Shown piece after piece: positions 8,153 through 17,520 of a stretch of DNA of 64,000 nt (its first letter is position 1; each line of letters starts with the position of its first letter). This DNA is from Neotamlana sedimentorum. GTDB taxonomy: Bacteria; Bacteroidota; Bacteroidia; Flavobacteriales; Flavobacteriaceae. Under the pieces are notes generated by a model, which saw only the letters and a list, made by a program, of their open reading frames with translations, ran no database searches and was not told the origin of the DNA. The stretch spans positions 372,001 through 436,000 of the forward strand of contig NZ_JTDW01000002.1 of the NCBI RefSeq assembly GCF_000943565.1, read 5' to 3'. Both the position numbers and the translations under genes were made by a program.

Positions 8153-9304
8153 ATGAAACAAACAAATTTTTTATTCTTTTTAATTCTAATAACAGTTACT
8201 GTTTTGGGGTGTAGCTCGGAGAATGATACTAGTAATAATATTTTACAGGAAGATATAATTAATGTTAATGAGGCTGTTGAGAATTTTATGCAAACCTATG
8301 ATGTACCTGGAGCAAGTTTAGCTGTAAGCATAAATGAAAAAATGGTGTACTCTAAAGGTTTCGGATTTTCTAATGTTGAGATGGACATACCCACAAACAA
8401 AGATGATGTATTTAGAATAGCTAGCGTTACTAAAGTATTTACATCAACTGCTATTATGAAATTAATTGATGACGGTCTGTTGTCTTTAACCGATAAAGTT
8501 TTCGGTGATGACAGCGTACTTGGTAATGATTTTGGAACGTCAACCTTTACTGAAGATCATTTGAATATTACTGTTGATCATCTTCTAATGCACGAACACG
8601 GCGGTTGGGGCGTATCGTCTGGTGGCGACCCTATTGACTATCAACCTCAACTAGATACTAATGATTTTATAGAGTATTTTATAAATAATTGGCCATTGCA
8701 AAATGTTCCAGGTCAATCATTTAGTTATAGCAATACAGGATATTGGCTTTTAGCTCGAGTAATAGAACGCGTTTCTGGTGAATCTTTTGAAAGTTATATA
8801 CAAAGCATGCTTGCTGATTCTGAAATTACTAGCTTCAAAATCACCACATTTAGAGAAGAAGACAGAGAAGAAAATGAAGTTTATTATTATGCCAATGAGG
8901 CTGAAACTCCCTATATCTATAATATAGCTTCACGACGAGATGGTGACGGCGGAGGTGTTATAAGTGCTCCAGATTTGCTGAGATTTTTATGTGCTATAGA
9001 TGGTTTTTACAATCGAGATGAAATATTAAGTAATTTATCCAATAGTATAATGAGACAGACTAGCTCTCACAGTAGCCTAGGGCGAGGGTTGGGCGTGTGG
9101 GAATCACAAGGTCTATACTATTTTACAGGGAGCTTTCCTGGAACAAGAACTTGGTTTATTATACATAATAATGGTAAAACTGTCGTTTTACTACTAAATT
9201 ATCGGAGTAGTTTGAAAAATTTTGACCAAGACTTTCAAAACCTATTACTAAATATAGTGACTAATGATAGCATTCCTTGGCAAACAGAACTGGATCAATT
9301 TTAA
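8153..9304 (+). CDS. Serine hydrolase lipoprotein (class C beta-lactamase family)
   Basis: A 383-aa protein with a lipoprotein signal, hydrophobic residues 5-18 followed by LGCSS with Cys20, so it is probably lipid-anchored in the outer membrane or periplasm. Catalytic motifs are SVTK (Ser91, Lys94) and YSNTGY near residue 195. The C-terminal HxG region is less clear (TGSFPGTRTW). Homologues are annotated as beta-lactamase-related esterases or D-alanyl-D-alanine carboxypeptidase-like proteins; the actual substrate is unknown. It is followed 66 bp later by a second small lipoprotein gene on the same strand, which may be co-expressed. Confidence 0.88.
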   Translation: MKQTNFLFFLILITVTVLGCSSENDTSNNILQEDIINVNEAVENFMQTYDVPGASLAVSINEKMVYSKGFGFSNVEMDIPTNKDDVFRIASVTKVFTSTAIMKLIDDGLLSLTDKVFGDDSVLGNDFGTSTFTEDHLNITVDHLLMHEHGGWGVSSGGDPIDYQPQLDTNDFIEYFINNWPLQNVPGQSFSYSNTGYWLLARVIERVSGESFESYIQSMLADSEITSFKITTFREEDREENEVYYYANEAETPYIYNIASRRDGDGGGVISAPDLLRFLCAIDGFYNRDEILSNLSNSIMRQTSSHSSLGRGLGVWESQGLYYFTGSFPGTRTWFIIHNNGKTVVLLLNYRSSLKNFDQDFQNLLLNIVTNDSIPWQTELDQF

Positions 9305-9370
9305 AAAACAACGTAGTAAAGACGTTTTAAACTCGTTATGATGTCTTTGAAAATAAATAAATTAAATAGT

Positions 9371-9751
9371 ATGAAAGCAACAAAATCTTTATTAATGTTA
9401 TTTTTAATAGTGGCAACACTTTATTGTTCATCAAGTGATGATTCGGACGAAATGAATATTGATTTAATGTCAGGATTCTGGTCGGGAACATTTAGTGGTG
9501 ATGATACCGGAACCTTTTCTGTATTCGTCTATGCAAATGGTACAGTTACAGGAACAGCGTATTCTAATAGTTTAAAAGCATCTTTAGAAATAGAAGGAAC
9601 TATAGATGAAAAGGGTAATTTAGATGCAGTACTAGGATCTTCCGATAATGGGGCTTCTTTTACAGGGAAATTTGCAAAAGTAACATCTTCAGGTACATGG
9701 AATAACCCAAATTTTAATATTTCAGGAACTTGGTCGGGAACAAAAGATTAA
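9371..9751 (+). CDS. Small putative lipoprotein, function unknown
   Basis: I chose the ATG at 9371 (MKATKSLLMLFLIVATLYCSSS) over the in-frame ATG at 9338. From 9371 the product opens with Lys followed by a hydrophobic stretch and ends in a lipobox-like ATLYC, giving 126 aa. The mature part is acidic at first (DDSDEMNIDLMSG) and then a Gly/Thr/Ser-rich beta-strand pattern, with WSGTFSGDDTGTFSVFV and a closing GTWSGTKD. This resembles the small lipocalin-like or beta-sandwich lipoproteins common in this phylum, though I do not recognise a named family. No catalytic residues are evident. Confidence 0.7.
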   Translation: MKATKSLLMLFLIVATLYCSSSDDSDEMNIDLMSGFWSGTFSGDDTGTFSVFVYANGTVTGTAYSNSLKASLEIEGTIDEKGNLDAVLGSSDNGASFTGKFAKVTSSGTWNNPNFNISGTWSGTKD

Positions 9752-9812
9752 TTGATGTTAGTTTTTTTGAACGCCATGAAACCATTTGTATTTCACGCCG
9801 TTACTTATTTTT

Positions 9813-10916
9813 TTAGTCTTCTATGATTCCAAGTTTTTTAGCTCGTGCCTCCCAGCTTTTTCTAGCTTGTAATTGGAGGTCTAGGACAGTATCACTTTCA
9901 TCCATAATTTCTAATCCTAAAAGAGTCTCAATAACATCTTCCATGGTTACCAAACCACTTACACTGCCATATTCATCAACTACTAAAGCCATGTGGTTGC
10001 GGCTTTCAACTAGTTGTTCAAAAAGGGTAGGAATTGGCAGGCCACGGTTTACAATTATAATAGTTCGTTGCAATTCTTCTAGCTTTTTATTGCCGTTTCC
10101 AAGCGCCATTTCTTTAAAAATTTCATCTTTTAAAACAAGGCCTTTTATATTGTCTGGGTTATCGGCGTAAATAGGAATTCTAGAAAAACGAAGATTTAAG
10201 TTTCTTTTAAAAAAGTCTTCAACAGTTGCAGTTTGATTTTCGGTTTTCATTACTGTTCGCGGCGTCATAATATCTTTAGCAAACACCTCTTTAAAAGTAA
10301 GTAAGTTTTTAATGATTTTGCTTTCGTTTTCTTGAAAAACACCTTCTTTATGTGCCATTTCAGTCATTACCATAAAGCTTTCACGATTTAAAACACTGCC
10401 ATGACCTTTGCCTCCTATAAGTTTTGTAGTAAGTTGTAGTAACCATAAAATACCTGTCCATTTTAAAGGAAATATTAAAACATGAAGTGCTTTTGTTGTA
10501 AAATTTGATAATCCTTTCCAATAGGTTGCACCAATTGTTTTAGGGATTATTTCTGATGCTACAAGTATTAAAATAGTCATAATAGATGATACGATACCAA
10601 CCATTAAATCTTCGGTAACAGTAATGCCAAAAATGGTTGAGGTTTTCGAGCCATATATTTCAACATAAGCCACTTTAGCTTGCACACCAACTAAAATAGC
10701 ACCAACGGTATGTGCAATAGTGTTAAGTGTTAAAATAGCAATTAAGGGGCGGTCTACATCTTGTTTTAATTGCTCTAAACTTGTGGCAAAAGCTTTTCCT
10801 TCCTGTTTTTTCAGGTTAATAAAAGTAGGGGTAACACTTAATAAAACAGCTTCTAAAATAGAGCATAGAAATGAAAAAAAAATGGAAATAACGCCGTAAA
10901 AAATAAGTAAGGCCAT
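9813..10916 (-). CDS. CNNM/HlyC-CorC family membrane protein (DUF21 plus CBS pair)
   Basis: A 367-aa protein with an N-terminal DUF21 (CNNM) transmembrane domain, hydrophobic segments at about 2-22, 58-80, 103-130 and 140-165, followed by a cytoplasmic CBS-domain pair. The CBS pair includes DIMTPRTVMKTENQTATVED and VVDEYGSVSGLVTMEDVIETLLG. The family is linked to Mg2+/Co2+ efflux or resistance and was long misnamed haemolysin. The protein ends soon after the second CBS domain and lacks the C-terminal CorC_HlyC domain found in the flavobacterial GldE-type members, so I do not call it gldE. It is monocistronic and transcribed away from the adhesin gene at 11309. Confidence 0.88.
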   Translation of the reverse strand: MALLIFYGVISIFFSFLCSILEAVLLSVTPTFINLKKQEGKAFATSLEQLKQDVDRPLIAILTLNTIAHTVGAILVGVQAKVAYVEIYGSKTSTIFGITVTEDLMVGIVSSIMTILILVASEIIPKTIGATYWKGLSNFTTKALHVLIFPLKWTGILWLLQLTTKLIGGKGHGSVLNRESFMVMTEMAHKEGVFQENESKIIKNLLTFKEVFAKDIMTPRTVMKTENQTATVEDFFKRNLNLRFSRIPIYADNPDNIKGLVLKDEIFKEMALGNGNKKLEELQRTIIIVNRGLPIPTLFEQLVESRNHMALVVDEYGSVSGLVTMEDVIETLLGLEIMDESDTVLDLQLQARKSWEARAKKLGIIED

Positions 10917-11198
10917 AAATTGGAATATAGTTTATATATAGGACTAAGTTACAAAAAGCAATTTACAATTAAAGGCTTTTTTAGTATTGCTTAAATATAG
11001 TTTAATCTTAGGTTTAGTACTTGTATAAAAAAAATGAATATTGTTAAAAAAATGAGTAAATAATAAAATTTTGATAGAAAAAAAATGCGAAAATAGTTAA
11101 AAAACACGGTTTATTTTTGTGTTTTGCTGTTTTCAATGCGAATAATTAAATTTTATTCAGCTATTGATTTAAGTTACTGATTATTAAGTTTTTAATAT

Positions 11199-11206
11199 TA
11201 TTTTTG
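11199..11206 (+). promoter_or_regulatory. -7 element of the type A cargo gene
   Basis: TATTTTTG matches TAnnTTTG and lies 102 bp before the start codon at 11309. The transcript would start about where the shared leader motif (11210-11227) begins. Confidence 0.55.
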
Positions 11207-11209
11207 TGC

Positions 11210-11227
11210 TTTCAAATTTCGGTAAAA
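11210..11227 (+). promoter_or_regulatory. Shared adhesin leader motif, copy 1
   Basis: TTTCAAATTTCGGTAAAA differs at one base from the copy at 17425-17442. It ends 81 nt before the ATG at 11309; the other copy ends 78 nt before its ATG. A looser similarity continues downstream, with AAGC and then TAAGC about 20 nt on, and TATACCTTTA here against TACACCTTTA there. Confidence 0.6.
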
Positions 11228-11308
11228 GCTAAAAACATAAGCTTTATTTATAATAATTGTCTGTATACCTTTAGGGTGTATAACTAACTTATATTAATCC
11301 GAAACTTT

Positions 11309-14300
11309 ATGAAAAAAATTACGCTTTGTTTAATGATGCTAATCGGCATCACTGCATTTGCTCAAATCGAGATTGTAGAAAATTTCGATGGGCTATCTAA
11401 CAACGGTGTTCCAACTGGTTGGACAGAAACCAATTTTGGAGCAACAGCGAACTTTACTTGTGATGGTTCTGAATATGCTATGGGAACTGCATTTACAGGA
11501 GCCGGATCAGAAACTTTATCAACACCTAATTATTCGGCTATTTCAAACGGTACCGATCTTACTGTTAGCTTTTCATATAATATATTTGAGCAAACAAGTC
11601 AATTTCCTCCTGTAGCTTATACAGGTCCAGCATCTGGTTGGGGTTCTATTGCGGTAGAATATACTACAGATGGTACAACTTGGAATCCGCTTACAACAAT
11701 AACCGATAGTGATTTTACATTTGTAGATAACCAAACTTGTGGAACTGTAAATGTAAATGCTGGTACTATTGCTAATGCTAGCGATTTTCAAGCGCGTTTT
11801 GTAGTTACAGCTTCTACTATTTCTACTTTTGTATTATGGGTTGTTATCGATAATGTTTCTTTAACACAGGTTGCCGATGCGGTACCTAATTGTGATGCTG
11901 TTTTAACATCACCTTTAAATGCATCTAACACAGCCGAAACCGATGCTACTTTAACATGGAGTAGAGCAACTGGTTTGGCAACTGGTTACACGCTTTCTGT
12001 TGGTACTACTTCTGGTGGAACCGATGTTGTAAATGCTGTAGATGTAACAGGAACTAGCTACGATGTAACAGGTTTAGCATACGAAACCGATTATTACGTA
12101 AACATTGTACCTTACAATGCTATAGGAAGTGCAACAAGCTGCACAGAAGAAATGTTTACAACTCGTGTTGAACCTATAGATGGTACAAGTTGTAGTAAGC
12201 CAATTGCAGTTTCTACGTTCCCATTTTTACACCAAGACGATACGGCTAATTACGAAGATAATATTGATGTGAGCCCATGTAGTAATACTTACATGAGTGG
12301 TAACGAAGTATTTTATGAAATTACACCAGCTACAGACATGTCAATAAACATTTCGGTTACAAACATTTTACCTGCAACTGGTAGTAGAGCAGCCATTCAC
12401 GTTGTTGAAGGTTGTATAGATACGGCTACCGAATGTTTAGGTTATGTTGGTGCTTACAGTGCGCCTTCTGGTGGTGTTGCAGATGAAAGAACTTTAAACG
12501 ATATTGTTCTTTCTGCTGGAACAACATATTACGTTGTTTTAAGTACTAGTAATAATAGTGCTACTTTTTCTTATAATTTATTTATTGAACAAAATCCATG
12601 TATTAACCCAACATTTGGAGAGTTAACACCTGTTGCCGATTGTGGAAACAATCAATTTACAGTAGATGTAGATATAAACTATTTAGGCGATGCTACTACG
12701 TTAACTTTATCAGATAATATGGGTAATACTTATGAAGATATTTCTGCAACTGGTGTAGTTAGTGCAGGACCTTATGCAAGCGGATCGACTGTTGAGTTTA
12801 CAGTAACAAACGACGATGAAGCGTCTTGTTCTGCAACAGCATCTGCATATTTTTATTGTCCTCCTGCTAACGATGAATGTTCAAGTAGTATTGTCTTAAC
12901 GGTAAATGCAGACGATACTTGTACAAATATGTTATCGGCATCGAATGCTGGTGCAACAGAATCTACTAGCGATACTGTAACTTGTGGTAATAATACAAAC
13001 GATGTTTGGTTTCATTTTGTTGCTACACAAGAAAGTATGGTTGTAGAATATTCTAATGTAACTGCTGTAATTGGTACAGGGGGAACTATTCAAGCTACTG
13101 AGTTTTACGAAGGTACTTGCGGTAGTTTAACAAGCATATCTTGTACAACAGGAAATTATATGACTTATACCGGTTTAACAATTGGTAACACCTATTACTT
13201 ACGCAATGTTTCTAATAACTCTGGAGAGTATGCGCAAAGTTTTGATATTTGTGTTAGAGAATTATCTAGTCCGCCGGCAAACGATGAGTGTTCTAGTGCT
13301 ACTGCATTAACAGCGCCAACAGCCGATAATGCGCTAGAAACTATATCAGGAACAACTGTAGGCGCATTACCGTCTGCCGATAATGCTTGTAATACTTCTG
13401 GTTATGGTGATGTTTGGTATGTTGTTAACCCAACTGTCGATGGCATTTATCAATTCTCTATCGCAGAAAACCCAACTGGTCAAACAGGTTCTGTATATTT
13501 TTCAGTTTACGAAGGCATTTGTGGTAGTTTAACAGAAAAATCTACCTCATGTAATTCAAGTAGCGATTTTATTATTTCATTAAGTAGTTCATCTACATAT
13601 TATGTAATGGTACAAACAGCGCTTACATATCCAGGCATCACGTTTGATTTAGATTTAACAAAATTACCAGATGCTGTAGCACATAGTGATTGTTCGAGTG
13701 CATTAGCCTTTAACGAATCTCCAGATGCAACTGGAGCTAATAAAATTACCGGAAATATTAATGTAACCGATGTTGTATACTATTCTCCAGAAGGTTGTGC
13801 TAGTTCTACTAACGAAACGGTTTGGTACGAATTTACACCAACTAAAACGGGTACTTATCATTTTGAATTAGTGAGAACTTCAGGAACATCTTATTACACT
13901 GTATACAGTTCTAACGATTGTTCTTCAGATTTAGAATATTTAGGTGGCGAAATTAATAGTTGTTTTGAATCTGGATCGGATTCTGGCCCTGTGGAAGCAG
14001 GAAAAACTTATTTAGTAAGTATTCAAGCTTCTTCAGCAGCAGAATTTACTTTTAACGCTTACCCAGATGAGACATTAGATATTAATGATGTTAATTTTGA
14101 AGGATTTACTTATTATCCAAATCCAGTAAAAAACACATTAACTCTTGAGGCAAGAAATGCTATTTCTAGTATTAGCATTCGCAATATCGTTGGGCAAGAA
14201 GTAAAGCGAGTTGTGCCAAACAGCATAAAGTCTATGGTAGATATGAATAATCTAAAAGATGGTGTTTACTTTGTATCGGTTAAAATTGATGCTTCAGTAA

Positions 14301-14326
14301 AAACGTTTAAGGTTATCAAGAAATAA
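11309..14326 (+). CDS. T9SS type A sorting domain-containing secreted protein, multidomain
   Basis: A 1005-aa surface or secreted protein. Signal peptide MKKITLCLMMLIGITAFAQ (residues 1-19). Residues 22-190 look like a cleaved-adhesin/choice-of-anchor-J jelly-roll starting EIVENFDGLSNNGVPTGW. Residues 195-290 form a fibronectin type III domain (SPLNASNTAETDATLTW, then YDVTGLAYETDYYVNIVPYN). Four Cys-containing beta domains follow, three of them marked NDECSS or HSDCSS. The last ~75 residues, from FTYYPNPVKNTLTLEA to TFKVIKK, are a type A sorting signal that directs export through the T9SS and anchoring to or release from the cell surface. It stands alone with a strong terminator downstream. 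Function beyond adhesion-like architecture is unknown; no catalytic domain is seen. Confidence 0.9.
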   Translation: MKKITLCLMMLIGITAFAQIEIVENFDGLSNNGVPTGWTETNFGATANFTCDGSEYAMGTAFTGAGSETLSTPNYSAISNGTDLTVSFSYNIFEQTSQFPPVAYTGPASGWGSIAVEYTTDGTTWNPLTTITDSDFTFVDNQTCGTVNVNAGTIANASDFQARFVVTASTISTFVLWVVIDNVSLTQVADAVPNCDAVLTSPLNASNTAETDATLTWSRATGLATGYTLSVGTTSGGTDVVNAVDVTGTSYDVTGLAYETDYYVNIVPYNAIGSATSCTEEMFTTRVEPIDGTSCSKPIAVSTFPFLHQDDTANYEDNIDVSPCSNTYMSGNEVFYEITPATDMSINISVTNILPATGSRAAIHVVEGCIDTATECLGYVGAYSAPSGGVADERTLNDIVLSAGTTYYVVLSTSNNSATFSYNLFIEQNPCINPTFGELTPVADCGNNQFTVDVDINYLGDATTLTLSDNMGNTYEDISATGVVSAGPYASGSTVEFTVTNDDEASCSATASAYFYCPPANDECSSSIVLTVNADDTCTNMLSASNAGATESTSDTVTCGNNTNDVWFHFVATQESMVVEYSNVTAVIGTGGTIQATEFYEGTCGSLTSISCTTGNYMTYTGLTIGNTYYLRNVSNNSGEYAQSFDICVRELSSPPANDECSSATALTAPTADNALETISGTTVGALPSADNACNTSGYGDVWYVVNPTVDGIYQFSIAENPTGQTGSVYFSVYEGICGSLTEKSTSCNSSSDFIISLSSSSTYYVMVQTALTYPGITFDLDLTKLPDAVAHSDCSSALAFNESPDATGANKITGNINVTDVVYYSPEGCASSTNETVWYEFTPTKTGTYHFELVRTSGTSYYTVYSSNDCSSDLEYLGGEINSCFESGSDSGPVEAGKTYLVSIQASSAAEFTFNAYPDETLDINDVNFEGFTYYPNPVKNTLTLEARNAISSISIRNIVGQEVKRVVPNSIKSMVDMNNLKDGVYFVSVKIDASVKTFKVIKK

Positions 14327-14388
14327 TTTCATAATTCATTTTTAATTATTTGCTTATTCTGTAAAAAGTATAGCAGGTCATTTTTTTT

Positions 14389-14418
14389 AAGCTTGGGCAT
14401 TTTTGCTCAAGCTTTTTT
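14389..14418 (+). terminator. Rho-independent terminator after the type A cargo gene
   Basis: AAGCTTGGGC pairs with GCTCAAGCTT (10 bp with one G-U) around a 6-nt loop and is followed by TTTTTT. It lies about 60 bp after the stop at 14326 and ends that transcript before the TPR regulator gene. The remaining 195 bp to 14615 show no ORF. Confidence 0.85.
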
Positions 14419-14614
14419 GTTTTACTATTAAGTTTTCTTTTATAATTTTAGTTAAATTATAGGTATGATTATTTTGTGGTCGTAAAACTTTATTAAAGTT
14501 TAGTATATTTATCATTTTTTAATTCTTTTGTTGAAAATTTTAACATTGATTGAATTTTGTTGATTGAAAAAATGCAAATTCTGTATGTGTAGAAATTGAA
14601 ATGCTTTTGAGTTT

Positions 14615-16195
14615 ATGAATCAAAGTTTAACATATTTTAAAAAACGCTTTATCAAAGCGTTTTTTTGCATGTTATTATTTTGTGTTTCGTCAGTGTTTTC
14701 TCAAGAGAATGATTTATTAAATAAAGCTCAGGAACTAATTTATTCTAATCCCGATGAGGCTATTAAAATAGCCGAACATGCTTTAAAAAATACCGTGCAT
14801 ATTAGTGATAAAGCGCAACTTAATGTTATTCTTGGGAAAAGTTATTTTACAAAGGGAAGTTATAATAAGGCCGCTAATGCTATTTTTAAAGTACATAATA
14901 GTTCGCCTAATATTGATAGTCTAGTTAAAATTGATATTAGCCTAGAAAAAGCAAAAATATTGCGGGTATTGTATTTAGACAAGCAATCACAACAACACCT
15001 AAACGAAGCTAAAAAATTAGTAAGCCATATTTCAGAAAAAAGCACTAAAGATTCTATTCAATATCTTGTAGCTTTAGAGGATATAAACTTTAAATTAAAC
15101 CTAAGGCAAAGTCAAGAAGCTTTAAGCGCAATACAACAAGAGTTAAATAATTTTAAGTCATTTTTAAACTCACATAAACCAGAACATCAAAAACTACTGT
15201 TGTTAACGGCAATTGCGTATAAACAATTAGAAAGGTACGATTTAGCAGAAAAATATATTGATGAAACCTTGAAATTTATACACCCTATGCAAATAAATAG
15301 CTTGAACGAAAAAGCTATTATTTATAAAGAAATAGGAGAGCTTTATTTGCAAGAAAAAAAATTTAACGAAAGTGAAGAATCGCTTTTTATTGCACTTCGA
15401 TTTGCCGAAATAATACAAAATCCTGTACTATTAATGGAGATTAATAGAGCTATTGCTATTAATTATATAGCAACCAATCAACAAAGCAAGCACCGGGTTT
15501 ATAATGATGAATTTTTGGTGTTAAATAATAAGGTGGAATTAATGGAGCAAGATGCCATAAACACTGTTTTTAATTTAATAAATAGCGAAGATAATCAAGC
15601 TGTGATATTAAAAGAAAACACCTATAAAAAATATCAAAACTTTTTAGTTTTTGGACTAGTTATTCTGTTTATTATAAGTGTGTTTATGTGGCAAAAAAGC
15701 CAAGGAAAAAAACGACGGTTACAAGAAATTATTAAATATTTAGAGATAAGTAGAAATACGTTTAAAAAAACAAAACCTAAAACAAAACCAAGAGCTAATC
15801 GCATTGTAATTCCGGCAGAAACCGAAAAAACAATTTTACAAAAGCTTAAGCGTTTTGAGAACTCCAAAATCTACTTAAACAAAGATATGTCCTTAGCCTT
15901 GTTAGCAGGACATTTTGAAACTAATACTAAATATCTTTCAGAAATAATTAACAAACATTATAACGATAACTTTAATACTTTCATAAATAAGTTAAGGTTA
16001 AATTACATTATAAATAAGTTAAAAAATGACCCGAATTATATAAATTATAAAATAAGCTTTTTAGCAGAAGAAAGTGGTTACTCATCTCACAGCAGTTTCG
16101 CTACAGTGTTTAAGTCTATAATTGGTATGTCTCCGGCAACTTTCATCAACTTAATAAAAGAAGAGCGCGAGGCTAATAAAAAGAAAGAATCGTAA
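14615..16195 (+). CDS. TPR - transmembrane - AraC-type HTH regulator
   Basis: A 526-aa protein built as a one-piece membrane sensor-regulator. Signal or anchor segment at about residues 13-28 (FFCMLLFCVSSVFS). A periplasmic tetratricopeptide-like helical array covers about 30-335. A single transmembrane helix lies near 343-362 (FLVFGLVILFIISVFMWQ). After a basic linker, a cytoplasmic AraC-family double HTH occupies about 415-515, with DMSLALLAGHFETNTKYLSEII and SGYSSHSSFATVFKSIIGMSPATF. This layout is common in Flavobacteriia and is usually found next to surface or carbohydrate-related loci. It is followed 4 bp later by a shortened paralogue. Its likely targets are the flanking adhesin genes, inferred from position only. 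Confidence 0.85.
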   Translation: MNQSLTYFKKRFIKAFFCMLLFCVSSVFSQENDLLNKAQELIYSNPDEAIKIAEHALKNTVHISDKAQLNVILGKSYFTKGSYNKAANAIFKVHNSSPNIDSLVKIDISLEKAKILRVLYLDKQSQQHLNEAKKLVSHISEKSTKDSIQYLVALEDINFKLNLRQSQEALSAIQQELNNFKSFLNSHKPEHQKLLLLTAIAYKQLERYDLAEKYIDETLKFIHPMQINSLNEKAIIYKEIGELYLQEKKFNESEESLFIALRFAEIIQNPVLLMEINRAIAINYIATNQQSKHRVYNDEFLVLNNKVELMEQDAINTVFNLINSEDNQAVILKENTYKKYQNFLVFGLVILFIISVFMWQKSQGKKRRLQEIIKYLEISRNTFKKTKPKTKPRANRIVIPAETEKTILQKLKRFENSKIYLNKDMSLALLAGHFETNTKYLSEIINKHYNDNFNTFINKLRLNYIINKLKNDPNYINYKISFLAEESGYSSHSSFATVFKSIIGMSPATFINLIKEEREANKKKES

Positions 16196-16199
16196 ATAA

Positions 16200-17348
16200 A
16201 TGATACTTAAACCAATATATCGCTTTATTTTCTTAATACTTTTAAGTGTTATTTCGGGAGCTATTTATGGTCTTGAGACTAACGTACAACAAATTGATAG
16301 TTTACTTAAAGCAAGTAAAAATAGAGTTTACGAAACGCCGGATAAGTCTATAGAATTAGGTGTATCTGTGGCAGAAAACACTTCATATTCAAAAACCATT
16401 CGAACACGAGCTTTAATGTTGGTGTCATTGGCTTATACCTCGAAGCGCGATTATCAAAAAGCACTTGAATATAGTGACAAAGCAGGTGTTTTAGCAAGCC
16501 AAATAAATGACAAAAAACTAGAAATTGAAATACTTTTTACTACCGGAATTTTATACCAACAACTTAAAATATTCGATAAATCCATTGAGTTTTTAGAAAA
16601 AACTGAAGCCCAAGCATTAATTTATCCCGAGCGCGATTCGGTTGGTAAACTTTTGGCTAACAGTTATATAGTTAAAGGTTTCATTTACAAGGATAATTTA
16701 AATTGCGATATTGCTCAAGAGTTTTTCGATAAAGGAATTCATCAATATCAAAAATTAGAAAATCAAAGTCATAATGCTAATTTAAGCATTGTGTATTATA
16801 ATAAAGGGAATTGCTATATTTTACAATCGGAATACGGACTCGCAAAAAACAGTTTTAACAGATCTATTGCTTTTGCAGAATTAGAAAATGCAAGTAGTTT
16901 AATTTCGTTTGCTCAAAAAGGGTTAGCTGAGGTTTATACATTGGAAGGTGCTTATCAAAAATCGGTCGATTTACTTTTAACGGCTTTGAATCAATCAAAA
17001 AATGTTGGAGATCTAGTTTTAAATTCGGCAATTTATAAAGGACTTTTTGAAAATTATTTAGCCTTAAATAATTGGGAATTATATCGAAATTATTACAATT
17101 TATATTTAGAAGTTCAATTAGATATTAAGACCTCAGAGCGAAACTCAATTAGCGATTCTTTAAGTAAAAATAAAATTAACCAGAATAATTATTTAGAAAT
17201 TTTAAATAAGAAATATAAAATTCGCTTTATATGGATACTTGTTTTTTCTTTTTTAGTGTTTGTTTCGCTGTTCTTTTTTTATAAAAACAACCGAAAAACA
17301 ATAAAATCTTTACAAAAAACAATAGATTCTATTCAAAATACGCAATAA
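16200..17348 (+). CDS. TPR membrane protein, paralogue of the preceding regulator without the HTH domain
   Basis: A 382-aa protein with the same plan as the gene just upstream: N-terminal signal/anchor (FIFLILLSVISGAIYG, about 8-24), TPR-like helices to about residue 320, and a transmembrane helix near 341-361 (IRFIWILVFSFLVFVSLFFFY). It then ends after a 20-residue cytoplasmic coil (KTIKSLQKTIDSIQNTQ) instead of a DNA-binding domain. The stop codon is clean, with no HTH remnants before the next gene, so this looks like a settled architecture and not a fresh truncation. It could heterodimerise with or antagonise the full-length regulator through the TPR domains (inference). The 4-bp gap implies co-transcription. 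Confidence 0.75.
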   Translation: MILKPIYRFIFLILLSVISGAIYGLETNVQQIDSLLKASKNRVYETPDKSIELGVSVAENTSYSKTIRTRALMLVSLAYTSKRDYQKALEYSDKAGVLASQINDKKLEIEILFTTGILYQQLKIFDKSIEFLEKTEAQALIYPERDSVGKLLANSYIVKGFIYKDNLNCDIAQEFFDKGIHQYQKLENQSHNANLSIVYYNKGNCYILQSEYGLAKNSFNRSIAFAELENASSLISFAQKGLAEVYTLEGAYQKSVDLLLTALNQSKNVGDLVLNSAIYKGLFENYLALNNWELYRNYYNLYLEVQLDIKTSERNSISDSLSKNKINQNNYLEILNKKYKIRFIWILVFSFLVFVSLFFFYKNNRKTIKSLQKTIDSIQNTQ

Positions 17349-17424
17349 AACATCTAGAGTGTTAAGAAATATCTAAAACATACCTATGTATCTGATTGTT
17401 AGTTTTTTATGTTTAATTTTTGGG

Positions 17425-17442
17425 TTTCAAATTTCAGTAAAA
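17425..17442 (+). promoter_or_regulatory. Shared adhesin leader motif, copy 2
   Basis: TTTCAAATTTCAGTAAAA, preceded by TAATTTTTGG, a near-match to the TAnnTTTG element, at 17414-17423. It ends 78 nt before the ATG at 17521. Copy 1 is at 11210-11227. A hairpin ACTAA-GCC-TTAGT follows within 20 nt. Confidence 0.6.
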
Positions 17443-17520
17443 AGCAAATACTAAGCCTTAGTTTACACCTTTATATTATTTATCTTGGACATTGAAAACT
17501 CTAACTGAAAATGTCTTAAC

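Larger units (their letters stand above)
10917..11308. promoter_or_regulatory. 392-bp divergent intergenic region between the CNNM gene and the type A adhesin
   Basis: Very AT-rich. On the plus strand TATTTTTG (TAnnTTTG) occurs at 11112-11119 and 11199-11206. The second lies right before the leader motif shared with the adhesin at 17521. AAAGCT and AGCTTT at about 11226-11246 can form a short hairpin in the leader. I see no RNA gene or ORF here. Confidence 0.5.

Noticed and set aside
9813-10916. gldE (gliding motility) identity
   Set aside because: The protein lacks the C-terminal CorC_HlyC domain of GldE-type members and has no gld neighbour.
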